Below, piece after piece: positions 1 through 7,803 of a stretch of DNA of 59,027 bases; position 1 is the first letter of the stretch; each line of letters begins with the position of its first letter. The DNA comes from Oscillospiraceae bacterium. Lineage in GTDB: Bacteria > Bacillota > Clostridia > Oscillospirales > Oscillospiraceae. Location: the NCBI GenBank assembly GCA_902778285.1, contig CACYXC010000008.1:1-59027 (forward strand). The letters run 5' to 3'. The notes under the pieces are model-generated. The model worked only from the letters and a program-made list of their open reading frames with translations. It was not told the origin of the DNA and made no database searches. A program made the position numbers and the translations under genes.

Positions 1-59
1 AGATTTGTGGCCGGTTTTCCACAGATCCTCGGTTTCTTTCGACTTTTAGGCCTGAAAAA

Positions 60-95
60 GGGGCCGCTGCAAAACTTCCATTTTGCAACGGCCCC
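60..95 (-). terminator. Intrinsic terminator-like hairpin
   Basis: Two 15-nt arms (60-74 and 81-95) pair with one mismatch around a 6-nt loop. On the minus strand the stem is followed by a run of five T, so it would end a leftward transcript. Confidence 0.6.
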
Positions 96-97
96 TT

Positions 98-250
98 GAG
101 CCTCCCTTGCCTAAAGGGAGGCGGCAGCGGGCCGAAGGCGAGCTGACGGAGGGATACCAAAACGCTGAACCTCATAGAGGGCGGCGATGGAAATCCCCCA
201 GTCTGTCCGCTGCGCAGCCAGACAGCCCCCTTTAGGCAAGGGGGCCATAG
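98..250. repeat. Inverted pair of CCTTGCCTAAAGGG-type repeats
   Basis: Each end carries a short palindrome (CCTTGCCTAAAGGG and its complement) next to a purine-rich tail ending in GGGGGATT or GGAGGGATACC, and the two halves face each other. The right half matches the sequence at 23294-23350 for about 50 bp. It is probably a non-coding dispersed element; no transposase is present. Confidence 0.65.
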
Positions 251-331
251 GGAGTATCTGTCCCTGTACCGTGGCCGGCGGGAGCGCGATGCGCTCCCCC
301 TGCGAACAATCTCCGCACATGGCGCAAAAAG

Positions 332-357
332 CACCGGAAAGCCTTGGCTTTCCGGTG
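332..357 (-). terminator. Terminator of the 69-aa ORF
   Basis: A 12-bp perfect stem lies 22 nt downstream of the small minus-strand gene. On the minus strand it is followed by GCTTTTTG, a typical intrinsic terminator tail. Confidence 0.7.
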
Positions 358-378
358 GTTTTCATCCGTTTTTCCGAA

Positions 379-588
379 TCAGAGGGCATTGATGGCGGCC
401 TCGATCTTCTTGGCCACGTCCTCGGGGACGAGCTTCTTGCTGACGACGAGGTCGAAGATCTCGCCGCAGGTCTTCTTGTTGAAGAGCTTGATGGGGTACT
501 TGCCCAGGTTGGGGGCGTTGTCGAGGATGATCTTTTTCACGGTGGGGTTGTCAAAGGCTTCTTTCACGGTCAGGCTTCTGAAATTCAT
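379..588 (-). CDS. Small uncharacterised protein (69 aa)
   Basis: A 69-residue ORF beginning MNFRSLTVKEAFDNPTVKKI, with AAAGGAG seven bases before the ATG and an intrinsic terminator directly downstream, so it has the complete anatomy of a single-gene transcript. The protein is Lys/Asp rich with alternating short helices. It has no signal peptide, membrane segment or cysteine pattern. I do not recognise a family and assign no function. The clean ribosome-binding site, the terminator and a composition unlike the surrounding repeat DNA argue that it is real. Confidence 0.65.
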   Translation of the reverse strand: MNFRSLTVKEAFDNPTVKKIILDNAPNLGKYPIKLFNKKTCGEIFDLVVSKKLVPEDVAKKIEAAINAL

Positions 589-600
589 AAGAATGCTCCT

Positions 601-1060
601 TTTCAGTTATTCGTCCGTACGGGCTTACCTGTATTGTATCACACTTGTCCCGCCGCGTCAATTTGCGCAAGAGAGGCTTCCGGTTCACCTCACAAGGGGG
701 AGTTCAGAGGGGTGCTCCCCTCTGATTATCGCCTCGCAAGGCGAAAAATGATGCGATCGTTTTTTCCGGGGACATGCGCCTCGGGAAAACTCTTCCCGCT
801 CCGCAAGTGTGCGAGCGGTCGTCCTCGCAAGCTCCGTATCGTCTCGCTTCCGTGCTTGGCACGAAAGCTCGTTCACTCCGCTGCTCGTCCTCTCAAATTC
901 AAAGACTGATGCTTTGAATTTGGAAGGAAAACGGAAGGAGCGGATATGAAGCTTTATCGGCTCTTCGCAACCGGGAAAGCGGAATGAAGCGAGTTTCGTT
1001 TGACGCGCGAGTGCGCGCAGCGGAGTGCGATCCTTCTTGTTTCATAAAAATGACGTCAAG
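601..1060. repeat. Gene-free stretch with CTCGTCCTCTC-family repeat (copy 1)
   Basis: No gene is seen. Bases 812-925 form one copy of a dispersed family also found at 12798-12905 and 58054-58162. The conserved core reads CGTCCTCGCAAGCTCCGTAT, then TCGCTTCC, then CTGCTCGTCCTCTC, and ends in a hairpin (AAATTCAAAG, 7-nt loop, CTTTGAATTT). The arm sequence of that hairpin differs in every copy but stays self-complementary. The flanks to about 1060 are purine-rich with further imperfect palindromes. Confidence 0.7.
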
Positions 1061-2626
1061 TCATTTTTGCGAAACGAAGCGAAGCACGGCCTCGGCGCAG
1101 CGCATCCCGTCCACCGCGGCGGAGGAGATGCCCCCGGCATAGCCCGCCCCCTCGCCGCAGGGGTAGAGCCCGGCGACGGCGGCGCTCAGATCCGCGCCGC
1201 GCAGGATGCGCACCGGGGAGGAGGAGCGGGTCTCCGGCGCGGTCAGCACCGCGTCGGGATCGTCGAAGCCGCGCAGCTTTGTCCCCAGCGCGGGGATGGC
1301 CCGCTCCAGCACGCCGCTGATGCGCTCCGGCAGCAGCTCGTGCAGCTCGCACCAGGTGACGCCGGGCCGGTAGCTCGGCTGCACCGCGCCGGGGCCGGTG
1401 CTCGGCACACGCGCCAGAAAGTCGCCCACGCGCTGGGCCGGGGCGCGATAGTTCCCGCCGCCGAGGCGGAAGGCCCTCCGCTCGATCTCCCGCTGCCAGA
1501 CCATGCCCGCCAGCACGCCCTCGCCCGGAAAATCCTCCGGGTGCAGCGTGACCAGCAGGGCGGCGTTGGCGTTTTCCCCGTCGCGCTTCGAGCAGCTCAT
1601 GCCGTTGGTGACGACGCCGCCCTCCTCGGAGGCCGCGGCGAAGACCTGTCCGCCGGGGCACATGCAGAAGCTGTAGGCGCTCGACCCGTCCGGCAGCCGG
1701 ACGTTCAGGGAGTAGTCCGCCGCGGGCAGCTCTCCGCGCTCGCGTCCGTACTGCGCGAGATCCACGGCGGCCTGCCGGTGCTCGATGCGCACGCCCATCG
1801 AGAAGGGCTTGGCCTCCATGGGGATGCCCAGGGCGTGCAGCATCTCAAAGGTGTCGCGCGCGGAGTGCCCGACGGCGAGGATCAGGGCGCGGCAGGGCAG
1901 CGTCTGCGTGTGATTGACCTCCACGCCGCAGAGCCTGCCGTCCTCGATCCGAAGCCCGGTGAGCTTCGCGCCGAAGCGGACCTCCCCGCCGAGCGAGACG
2001 ATCTCCCGCCGGAAGGCCTGCACCACGTCCACAAGGATGTCGGTGCCGATGTGCGGCTTGGCGTCAAAGCGCACGCTCTCGGGCGCGCCGTGGGCGGCGA
2101 ACTGCTCCAGCACCCAGTGCAGGCGCGGATCGTGCGTGCCGGTGTTGAGCTTTCCGTCCGAGAAGGTGCCCGCGCCGCCCTCGCCGAACTGCACGTTGTT
2201 CTCCGGGTCCAGCGCGCCGCCCGCGCGAAAGGCCTCCACCGCGGCGAGGCGCGTCAGCGCGTCCTGCCCGCGCTCGAGCACGATCGGCCGCGCGCCGGCC
2301 TTTGCCAGCACCAGCGCGGCGAACATGCCCGCCGGGCCGAAGCCCGCAACGACCGGGCGCGTATCGGTCCTCACCCGCGGGATTTCGTATACGGGCGGCG
2401 CATAGTCCGAGACGTCCTTATCCCGGACGCGCAGTTTTCCCTCGACCTCGCACGCCACGGCGCAGACGTGGTGGATATCGTTCTTTTTGCGGGCGTCCAG
2501 CGACTTTTTGACAAGGCGCCATTCGCCGATGCGCTCCGGCGCGATCCGGAGCTTTTTCGCGGCCTTGCCGGGCAGCGCGTCATGGCCCTCGCCCGTTTCC
2601 AGGCGCAGATTGCGGATCAGGATCAT
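1061..2626 (-). CDS. FAD-dependent dehydrogenase, COG2509-like
   Basis: Encodes 521 residues resembling the uncharacterised FAD-dependent dehydrogenases of COG2509. After a basic N-terminal domain (about 1-90), a Rossmann dinucleotide fold begins at VVAGFGPAGMFAALVLAKAG, followed by the family-like segment NNVQFGEGGAGTFSDGKLNT. A second FAD-contact region near the C-terminus reads GLYPCGEGAGYAGGISSAA. The substrate is unknown. The ATG at 2626 overlaps the TGA of the upstream flavoprotein as ATGA, so the two are probably translationally coupled; an upstream in-frame extension would lie inside the neighbouring gene and was rejected. Its 3' end abuts repeat DNA. Confidence 0.88.
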   Translation of the reverse strand: MILIRNLRLETGEGHDALPGKAAKKLRIAPERIGEWRLVKKSLDARKKNDIHHVCAVACEVEGKLRVRDKDVSDYAPPVYEIPRVRTDTRPVVAGFGPAGMFAALVLAKAGARPIVLERGQDALTRLAAVEAFRAGGALDPENNVQFGEGGAGTFSDGKLNTGTHDPRLHWVLEQFAAHGAPESVRFDAKPHIGTDILVDVVQAFRREIVSLGGEVRFGAKLTGLRIEDGRLCGVEVNHTQTLPCRALILAVGHSARDTFEMLHALGIPMEAKPFSMGVRIEHRQAAVDLAQYGRERGELPAADYSLNVRLPDGSSAYSFCMCPGGQVFAAASEEGGVVTNGMSCSKRDGENANAALLVTLHPEDFPGEGVLAGMVWQREIERRAFRLGGGNYRAPAQRVGDFLARVPSTGPGAVQPSYRPGVTWCELHELLPERISGVLERAIPALGTKLRGFDDPDAVLTAPETRSSSPVRILRGADLSAAVAGLYPCGEGAGYAGGISSAAVDGMRCAEAVLRFVSQK

Positions 2627-3828
2627 CTTCCCAGCCTCCCGGCAAGCCTGCCGCTGGCCCAGGCCCACTGCAGGTTGTAACCGCCGCAGTCGCCGTCGAC
2701 GTCCAGAAGCTCCCCGCAGACGAAGAGGCCGGGCAGAAACCAGCTCTCCAGCGTCTCGGGGTTGAAGCCCGCCGTGCGGATGCCGCCGGCCGTGACCTGG
2801 GCGCTGTCGAAGCCCTCGGTGCCGCGCACGGGCAGCGTGAAGTCCGTGCAGGCGCGCGCGGCGCATCGAAGCTCGGCGTCCGTCACGCTCCCCAGCGGGC
2901 GATTGGCCTCGATCCCGGCGTACTTGACCAGCATGCGGCCGAGGCGGTTGTGGAGCATGCCGGTGAAGAGCTCCGAGACGGGCAGCTCGGGAAAGGTCTC
3001 CCGCCGGGCACGGAGCAGCGCGAAGGCGTCCGCCCCGTCGGGCAGGAAATCCGCGTGCAGCGTCAGCCCCTCGCCGCCCGCGGCTGCGGCGCGGGCGAGA
3101 TCGAAGGCCGCGGGGCCGGAGACGCCTGTCTCTGTAAACTGCAGCTCGCCGCGGCTCTCGCCCAGCACGTCCTCCCCCGCCAGAAGGCGCACTCTCGCCT
3201 GCGTCCGCACGCCCTTGAGGGCGCGGGGATAGTCCGGCGCGGTCAGGATCTGCACAAGGGAGGGGCGCAGGGCCGTGCGCTTGTGGCCGAGGGGCCTGAG
3301 CAGCTCGTAGCCGTCGGACACGCCGCCGAGCTTCGCCCCCGCGGCGCCGCCGCAGGCGACGATCAGGAAGTCCGCGTCGACGCTCCCCTCGTCGGTGACG
3401 ACGGCATAGCCCGCGCCTTGCCGCCGGATCTGCCTGGCCGGGCAGGCGCAGCGCAGCTCCACGCCGGCCTTCTCCAGCGCGAAGCGCAGCACGTCCAGCA
3501 CCGAATTGGCGGAGTTCGAGAGGGGATAGACCCGCCCGCCGTACTCCTCCTCGGTCAGAAGCCCCAGGGCGTGGAAAAAGTCCAGCGTGTCCCGCGGCGT
3601 GAATTTTGCCAGCGCCGGGGCGGCGAATCCCGCCTGCTCGCCGTGGTAATTCTTGGGCGCGGCGCCGGTGTTCGTGAGGTTGCAGCGGCCGTTGCCGGTG
3701 GCCAGGAGCTTCCTGCCGATGCGCTGCTGCCGCTCCAGCAGGATCACGCGGTTTTCGCTGTTTTCCGCGGCGGTCAGCGCGGCCATGATGCCGGAGGCCC
3801 CGCCGCCGATGACGACGACTGTGTTCAT
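2623..3828 (-). CDS. NAD(P)/FAD-dependent oxidoreductase, HI0933/BaiN family
   Basis: A 401-residue flavoprotein. The N-terminus VVVIGGGASGIMAALTAAE is a GxGxxG FAD-binding motif, and GRKLLATGNGRCNLTN is the hallmark of the HI0933 family (COG2081), which includes the bile-acid enzyme BaiN. The C-terminal segment VCGELLDVDGDCGGYNLQWA closes the FAD site. Family members are cytoplasmic flavoproteins, mostly of unknown substrate, and bile-acid activity cannot be inferred from the sequence. It is the first gene of a two-gene operon with another flavoprotein. AAGGAAG lies just upstream of the ATG. Confidence 0.93.
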   Translation of the reverse strand: MNTVVVIGGGASGIMAALTAAENSENRVILLERQQRIGRKLLATGNGRCNLTNTGAAPKNYHGEQAGFAAPALAKFTPRDTLDFFHALGLLTEEEYGGRVYPLSNSANSVLDVLRFALEKAGVELRCACPARQIRRQGAGYAVVTDEGSVDADFLIVACGGAAGAKLGGVSDGYELLRPLGHKRTALRPSLVQILTAPDYPRALKGVRTQARVRLLAGEDVLGESRGELQFTETGVSGPAAFDLARAAAAGGEGLTLHADFLPDGADAFALLRARRETFPELPVSELFTGMLHNRLGRMLVKYAGIEANRPLGSVTDAELRCAARACTDFTLPVRGTEGFDSAQVTAGGIRTAGFNPETLESWFLPGLFVCGELLDVDGDCGGYNLQWAWASGRLAGRLGR

Positions 3829-3918
3829 AGCGCTTCCTTCTGCCCCGAGGGGGGCCGGTGCTTTTTTCCTTTTTTCAGCATCAGTATACCAACAGTTCTT
3901 AAAAATGGCAACGCCGCG

Positions 3919-3948
3919 TTGACAGCATTCCCTCTTGTGCGGTATAAT
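3919..3948 (+). promoter_or_regulatory. Sigma-A promoter of the CotH cluster
   Basis: Consensus TTGACA (3919-3924) and TATAAT (3943-3948) are separated by 18 bp, 34 bp upstream of the CotH-family ATG. It lies in the divergent gap with the flavoprotein operon. Confidence 0.88.
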
Positions 3949-3981
3949 AACCTGATTTTCTATGCATATCGGGAGACAAGC

Positions 3982-6423
3982 ATGTCTTTTTCACCTTATC
4001 AAAAAGCACTGACCGTCTGCCTGCTGCTGGCAGCGATGCTGCTGAGCGCCTGCGGTGCCGCGGCGCGGGCGGAGGAAGAGGAGCTGGCGCCGCAGGAGGT
4101 CCAGATGGTGGTCACACCCGCGCCCACCGTCACCCCGCCGCCCACGCCCGAACCGCCGCGGGCCTCGCTGCGCATCACGGAAGTGATGGCAAAGAACCGG
4201 GCCACACTGCGGGACGAGGACGGAGATTTCTCGGACTGGATCGAGATCGAGAACTACGGCAAAACAGAAGTGTCGCTGGAGGGCTTTCGCCTGACGGACC
4301 GGGAGAACCGGCCGGGGCTCGCGCTCTCCGGCAGTCTTGCCCCCGGCGAGCGCCGGCTGTACTGGGCCTCCGGAAAGGATCGCGCTGAGGACGGGCACGG
4401 GGACTTCTCCCTTTCGGCGGAGGAGACCGTGAGCCTGATGGACCCCTACGGCCGCGCGATCTCCGCCGTCTCCGGGCTGAGCGAGCTGGCCGACCATTCC
4501 GTCTGCCTGGGGGAGGACGGCGCCTACGTCGAATGCCGCTACCCCACGCCCGGCCTGCCCAACACCCGGGAAGCCTATGACGCCTGGCAGGAGACGCTGA
4601 AAAACGATTCTCCCCTGCAGATCCACGAGGTCTGCGTATTCAACACCGGCGCCTCCGCCGAGTGGCGCCTGCGCGACAGCGACTGGGTCGAGATCAAAAA
4701 CGTCTCGGATGCGGTGATCGAGCTGTCGGACTACTGCCTGTCTGACGACGGGGACGACTACGGCCTCTGGCACTTCCCCCAAAAGCAGCTGATGCCCGGC
4801 GCGCTTTATCTGGTGCGCTGCGACGATCTGAGTGCGCAGATCTACCAGGGCGACCCCTGCACCGGCTTCTCGCTGGACGCCGGGGCGGAGCAGCTCTATC
4901 TGTCGAAAACGGACGGTACGCTGCTCGACTGGGCCCCGCTGCGCGGCATCCCCTACGGCGGCAGCATGGGCCGTATGGACGGGGAGAACGGCTGGTTCTA
5001 TTTTGCATCGACCACGCCCGCCGCGGAAAACAGCGGCGGCTGCCGCCGCGTCTCTGCGCAGCCGACGGCCAAATCGCCCGACGGCGTGTTCAACGGCGTC
5101 AAGAAGGTGAAGGTCGAGCTCGCGGCCGAGGGCGAGATCTACTACACGCTCGGCGACAAGGTCCCCACCGTGGACAGCGAGCGCTTTGACAAACCCTTCT
5201 CGCTGGAGAAGACGACCATCGTCCGGGCCATTGCGGTGGAGGAGGGCGCCCTGCCCAGCCGCCCCGCGGTCTTCAGCTATATCATCAACGAAAACCACGC
5301 GCTTCCGGTCGTTAGCCTGGTGGCCGACAGCACGAAGGATTTCGTCTGGATGTACGCCAACGGCACCAAGTACAGAGAGCTGCCCGCCACGATCTCCCTC
5401 TATGAGGAGGACGGGGGCTTCACGGTCCCCTGCGGCGTGCGCATGCACGGCGAGACCAGCCTGACGCTGGAAAAGAAAAACATGAGCATCCGCTTCCGCT
5501 CCGCCTACGGGCAGGACACGCTGCATTACGACGTCTACGACGGCGGGGTGGACAGCTTCCGGCATCTGGTGCTGCGCGCCGGGCAGGACTACTACGCCAC
5601 GATCGTCAAGAACGCCGCGGCGCAGAATCTCTGCCTGCAGGCCGGCAACCGGGCCGTTACCGGGCGCAGCAGGTTCTGCATCCTCTACGTCAACGGCGAG
5701 TATCTGGGCATCTACAACCTGATGGAGAAAACCAACGAGCAGCTCTACGCCGACGTGATGGGCGTGAGCCCGGAGAGCGTCGAGGTCATCGAGTCCCAGG
5801 CTCCCGGCACCTCCTCCATTTACAACGACGTGTTCCTCTACTGCATGAACCACGACCTGAGCGTGCCGGAATACTATGAGCACGTCAAGGAGCTCGTGGA
5901 CATCGACAGCGTGATCGACTGGATCGCGCTGGAGGGCTACTGCGCCAACACCGATCTGACCTTCGGCAATGTCCGCTACGCGCACTCCACCGAGGGCGAC
6001 GGCAAGTGGCGCCTGATGTTCTACGATCTGGACGCCACCTTCTGGGACAGCACGGTGGCCTACGCCAACATGTTCGACGGCCTCGCGCTCTATTCCCGGC
6101 AGGTCGGCAACTTCCTCATCCGCCCCCTGCTCCGCAATCCCGATTTCCGGGACCGCCTGCTCAGCCGCACGGGGGAACTGCTGAAAACCGTGCTGTCGGC
6201 GGAGAACGTCACCGCGGAGTTTGACCGCCTCGCGGCGATCGTCGAGCCGGAGGTGGAGCGGGACTACGCCGAGCGGGGCATGAAGATCGACAAGTGGTAT
6301 TTCGACCTGGACTACCTGCACGAGAAATTTGAAAATGACTTCTGGAACAAAAACTGCGTCAGTCAGATCTGCTATTTCCTGCAGCTGACGCCGGAAGAAC
6401 GCGCACAATACTTCGGAGAGTGA
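3982..6423 (+). CDS. CotH kinase-family lipoprotein with lamin-tail domains
   Basis: An 813-residue exported lipoprotein: hydrophobic N-terminus with lipobox LLSAC (Cys24), then an acidic/proline linker. Two lamin-tail-like domains follow (about 62-190, with SDWIEIENYG, and about 212-330, with SDWVEIKNVS), then a chitobiase C-terminal-like beta domain (about 368-435) and a CotH domain (about 440-760). The CotH part shows GVRMHGETS, KKNMSIRFR and the metal-binding-type motif MFYDLDATFWD near residue 680. CotH proteins are atypical kinases that phosphorylate spore-coat or surface proteins. The start is the first ATG after a consensus promoter. It leads a four-gene operon, and its stop nearly overlaps the VTC gene. 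The substrate is unknown. Confidence 0.9.
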   Translation: MSFSPYQKALTVCLLLAAMLLSACGAAARAEEEELAPQEVQMVVTPAPTVTPPPTPEPPRASLRITEVMAKNRATLRDEDGDFSDWIEIENYGKTEVSLEGFRLTDRENRPGLALSGSLAPGERRLYWASGKDRAEDGHGDFSLSAEETVSLMDPYGRAISAVSGLSELADHSVCLGEDGAYVECRYPTPGLPNTREAYDAWQETLKNDSPLQIHEVCVFNTGASAEWRLRDSDWVEIKNVSDAVIELSDYCLSDDGDDYGLWHFPQKQLMPGALYLVRCDDLSAQIYQGDPCTGFSLDAGAEQLYLSKTDGTLLDWAPLRGIPYGGSMGRMDGENGWFYFASTTPAAENSGGCRRVSAQPTAKSPDGVFNGVKKVKVELAAEGEIYYTLGDKVPTVDSERFDKPFSLEKTTIVRAIAVEEGALPSRPAVFSYIINENHALPVVSLVADSTKDFVWMYANGTKYRELPATISLYEEDGGFTVPCGVRMHGETSLTLEKKNMSIRFRSAYGQDTLHYDVYDGGVDSFRHLVLRAGQDYYATIVKNAAAQNLCLQAGNRAVTGRSRFCILYVNGEYLGIYNLMEKTNEQLYADVMGVSPESVEVIESQAPGTSSIYNDVFLYCMNHDLSVPEYYEHVKELVDIDSVIDWIALEGYCANTDLTFGNVRYAHSTEGDGKWRLMFYDLDATFWDSTVAYANMFDGLALYSRQVGNFLIRPLLRNPDFRDRLLSRTGELLKTVLSAENVTAEFDRLAAIVEPEVERDYAERGMKIDKWYFDLDYLHEKFENDFWNKNCVSQICYFLQLTPEERAQYFGE

Positions 6424-6425
6424 CC

Positions 6426-7145
6426 ATGGGAGAGACCAGGCTCAGCTTCAAGCGATACGAAAAGAAATACCTGCTCTCCGCCGAGCAGTACGCGCGGCTG
6501 ATGGAGAAACTGCGGGAGCATATCGAGCCGGACGAGTACTTTCAGAGCACGGTCTGCTCGCTCTACTACGACACGGCGGACTGCACCCTGATCCGCCATT
6601 CCATCGAGGCGCCGGTCTACAAGGAGAAGCTGCGCCTGCGCAGCTACGGCGTGCCGACGGCGGAGGACCCGGTGTTCGTGGAGCTGAAAAAGAAGTACAA
6701 GGGCATCGTCTACAAGCGCCGGGTGACCATGGCGGCGGCGGAGGCCGCGCGCTGGCTCCGGGGCGAGGGCAGACCGCCCGAGGACGGGCAGATGGAGCGG
6801 GAGATCGGCTGGGTCCTGCGGCAGAACCGCCCCGTTCCGAGGGTCTACATCGCCTGTGAGCGGACGGCCTGGCGGGCCGTGGACGATCCGGAGCTGCGCA
6901 TCACCTTCGATGAGCGCATCCGCTGGCGGGAGAGGGATCTGGACCTCTGCGCCGGGAGCGGGGGGGAGCTGCTGACCGAAGAGGGGCAGGTACTGATGGA
7001 GCTGAAGATCCCGGAGGCGGCGCCGCTGTGGCTGGCCGGCCTTCTGAGCGAGGAGCGGCTCTTCCCCACCGGCTTTTCCAAGTACGGCACCGCGTACAAA
7101 GACCACATACTACAAGAACTGTTTGAGGTGACGCAACATGCTTAA
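6426..7145 (+). CDS. VTC-domain polyphosphate polymerase
   Basis: A 239-residue protein with the VTC tunnel-domain pattern: RYEKKYLL near the N-terminus, SLYYDTAD, KLRLRSYG, VFVELKKKYKGIVYKRR, and a late acidic motif VLMELKIPE. In yeast, VTC4 uses this fold to polymerise ATP phosphate into polyphosphate, and bacterial homologues are predicted polyphosphate polymerases. The basic and acidic residues that coordinate triphosphate and metal in the family appear conserved. I chose the ATG at 6426 because GGAG (6415-6418) sits seven bases away. A GTG at 6420 overlapping the CotH stop is an alternative. It overlaps the next gene by 8 bp. Confidence 0.9.
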   Translation: MGETRLSFKRYEKKYLLSAEQYARLMEKLREHIEPDEYFQSTVCSLYYDTADCTLIRHSIEAPVYKEKLRLRSYGVPTAEDPVFVELKKKYKGIVYKRRVTMAAAEAARWLRGEGRPPEDGQMEREIGWVLRQNRPVPRVYIACERTAWRAVDDPELRITFDERIRWRERDLDLCAGSGGELLTEEGQVLMELKIPEAAPLWLAGLLSEERLFPTGFSKYGTAYKDHILQELFEVTQHA

Positions 7146-7803
7146 CAGCATTATCGGCAGCGAGATGAGCATCCTGTCCTTCCTGATCTGCATCTTTACG
7201 GCCATGGTCCTGGGCCTGCTGGCCGCCCTGGTCTTTGCGGGGGGCGGGGATCATCACTCCGCGCCCTTCCGCCAGTCCGTGGCCCTGCTGCCGCCGGTGG
7301 TGGCGCTGGTCATCATGCTCGTCAACGGCAATATCGGCGCAGGGCTGGCCGTGGCGGGGACCTTCGCGCTGGTGCGCTTCCGCAGCGCGCCGGGCAGCGC
7401 CAAGGAGATCACGGCGCTGTTCTTCTCCGTGGCCATCGGCCTTGCCTGCGGCATGGGCTTTGTGGGCTACGCGGCGCTGTTTTTCCTGGTGATGGCTGTG
7501 TACAGCCTGGCGCTGACCCGCTTCCGCTTCGGCGAGACGGCGGGCATCCAGCGCACGCTGAAAATCACCATCCCTGAAAATCTGAACTATGACGGGCTGT
7601 TCGACGACCTGTTCGAGCAGTATACCCGCCGCTGCGAGCTCGTGCGCGTGCGAACGACCAACATGGGCACGCTCTACGAGCTGAGCTATTCGATCGAGCT
7701 GCGCGATCTGACGCACACCAAGGAGTTCATCGACGCGATCCGCTGCCGCAACGGGAACCTGAACATCTCCTGCGGCCGGGAGGAAGACAGGGAGCTGATG
7801 TGA
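7138..7803 (+). CDS. DUF4956 membrane protein
   Basis: A 221-residue protein with about four membrane segments in its first 130 residues, followed by a soluble alpha/beta domain. The segment GNIGAGLAVAGTFALVRFRS and the following GSAKEITALFFSVAIGLA are typical of DUF4956 proteins. The role is unknown, but the family usually sits beside VTC-domain genes, so it may anchor the polymerase or move its product. It overlaps the VTC gene by 8 bp and the following lipoprotein gene by one base, which implies a single translationally coupled unit. Confidence 0.9.
   Translation: MLNSIIGSEMSILSFLICIFTAMVLGLLAALVFAGGGDHHSAPFRQSVALLPPVVALVIMLVNGNIGAGLAVAGTFALVRFRSAPGSAKEITALFFSVAIGLACGMGFVGYAALFFLVMAVYSLALTRFRFGETAGIQRTLKITIPENLNYDGLFDDLFEQYTRRCELVRVRTTNMGTLYELSYSIELRDLTHTKEFIDAIRCRNGNLNISCGREEDRELM

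Larger units (their letters stand above)
1..378. other. Gene-free stretch with terminators and inverted repeat
   Basis: No convincing coding region is seen here. It holds a terminator-like hairpin (60-95), an inverted pair of dispersed repeats (98-250) and a terminator for the small minus-strand gene (332-357). ORFs can be read through the repeats on both strands, but they follow the palindromes and have no ribosome-binding site. Confidence 0.6.

Noticed and set aside
3991-6408. Long minus-strand frame opposite the CotH-type gene
   Set aside because: Antisense to a gene with lipobox, domains and promoter; its composition is that of a shadow frame.
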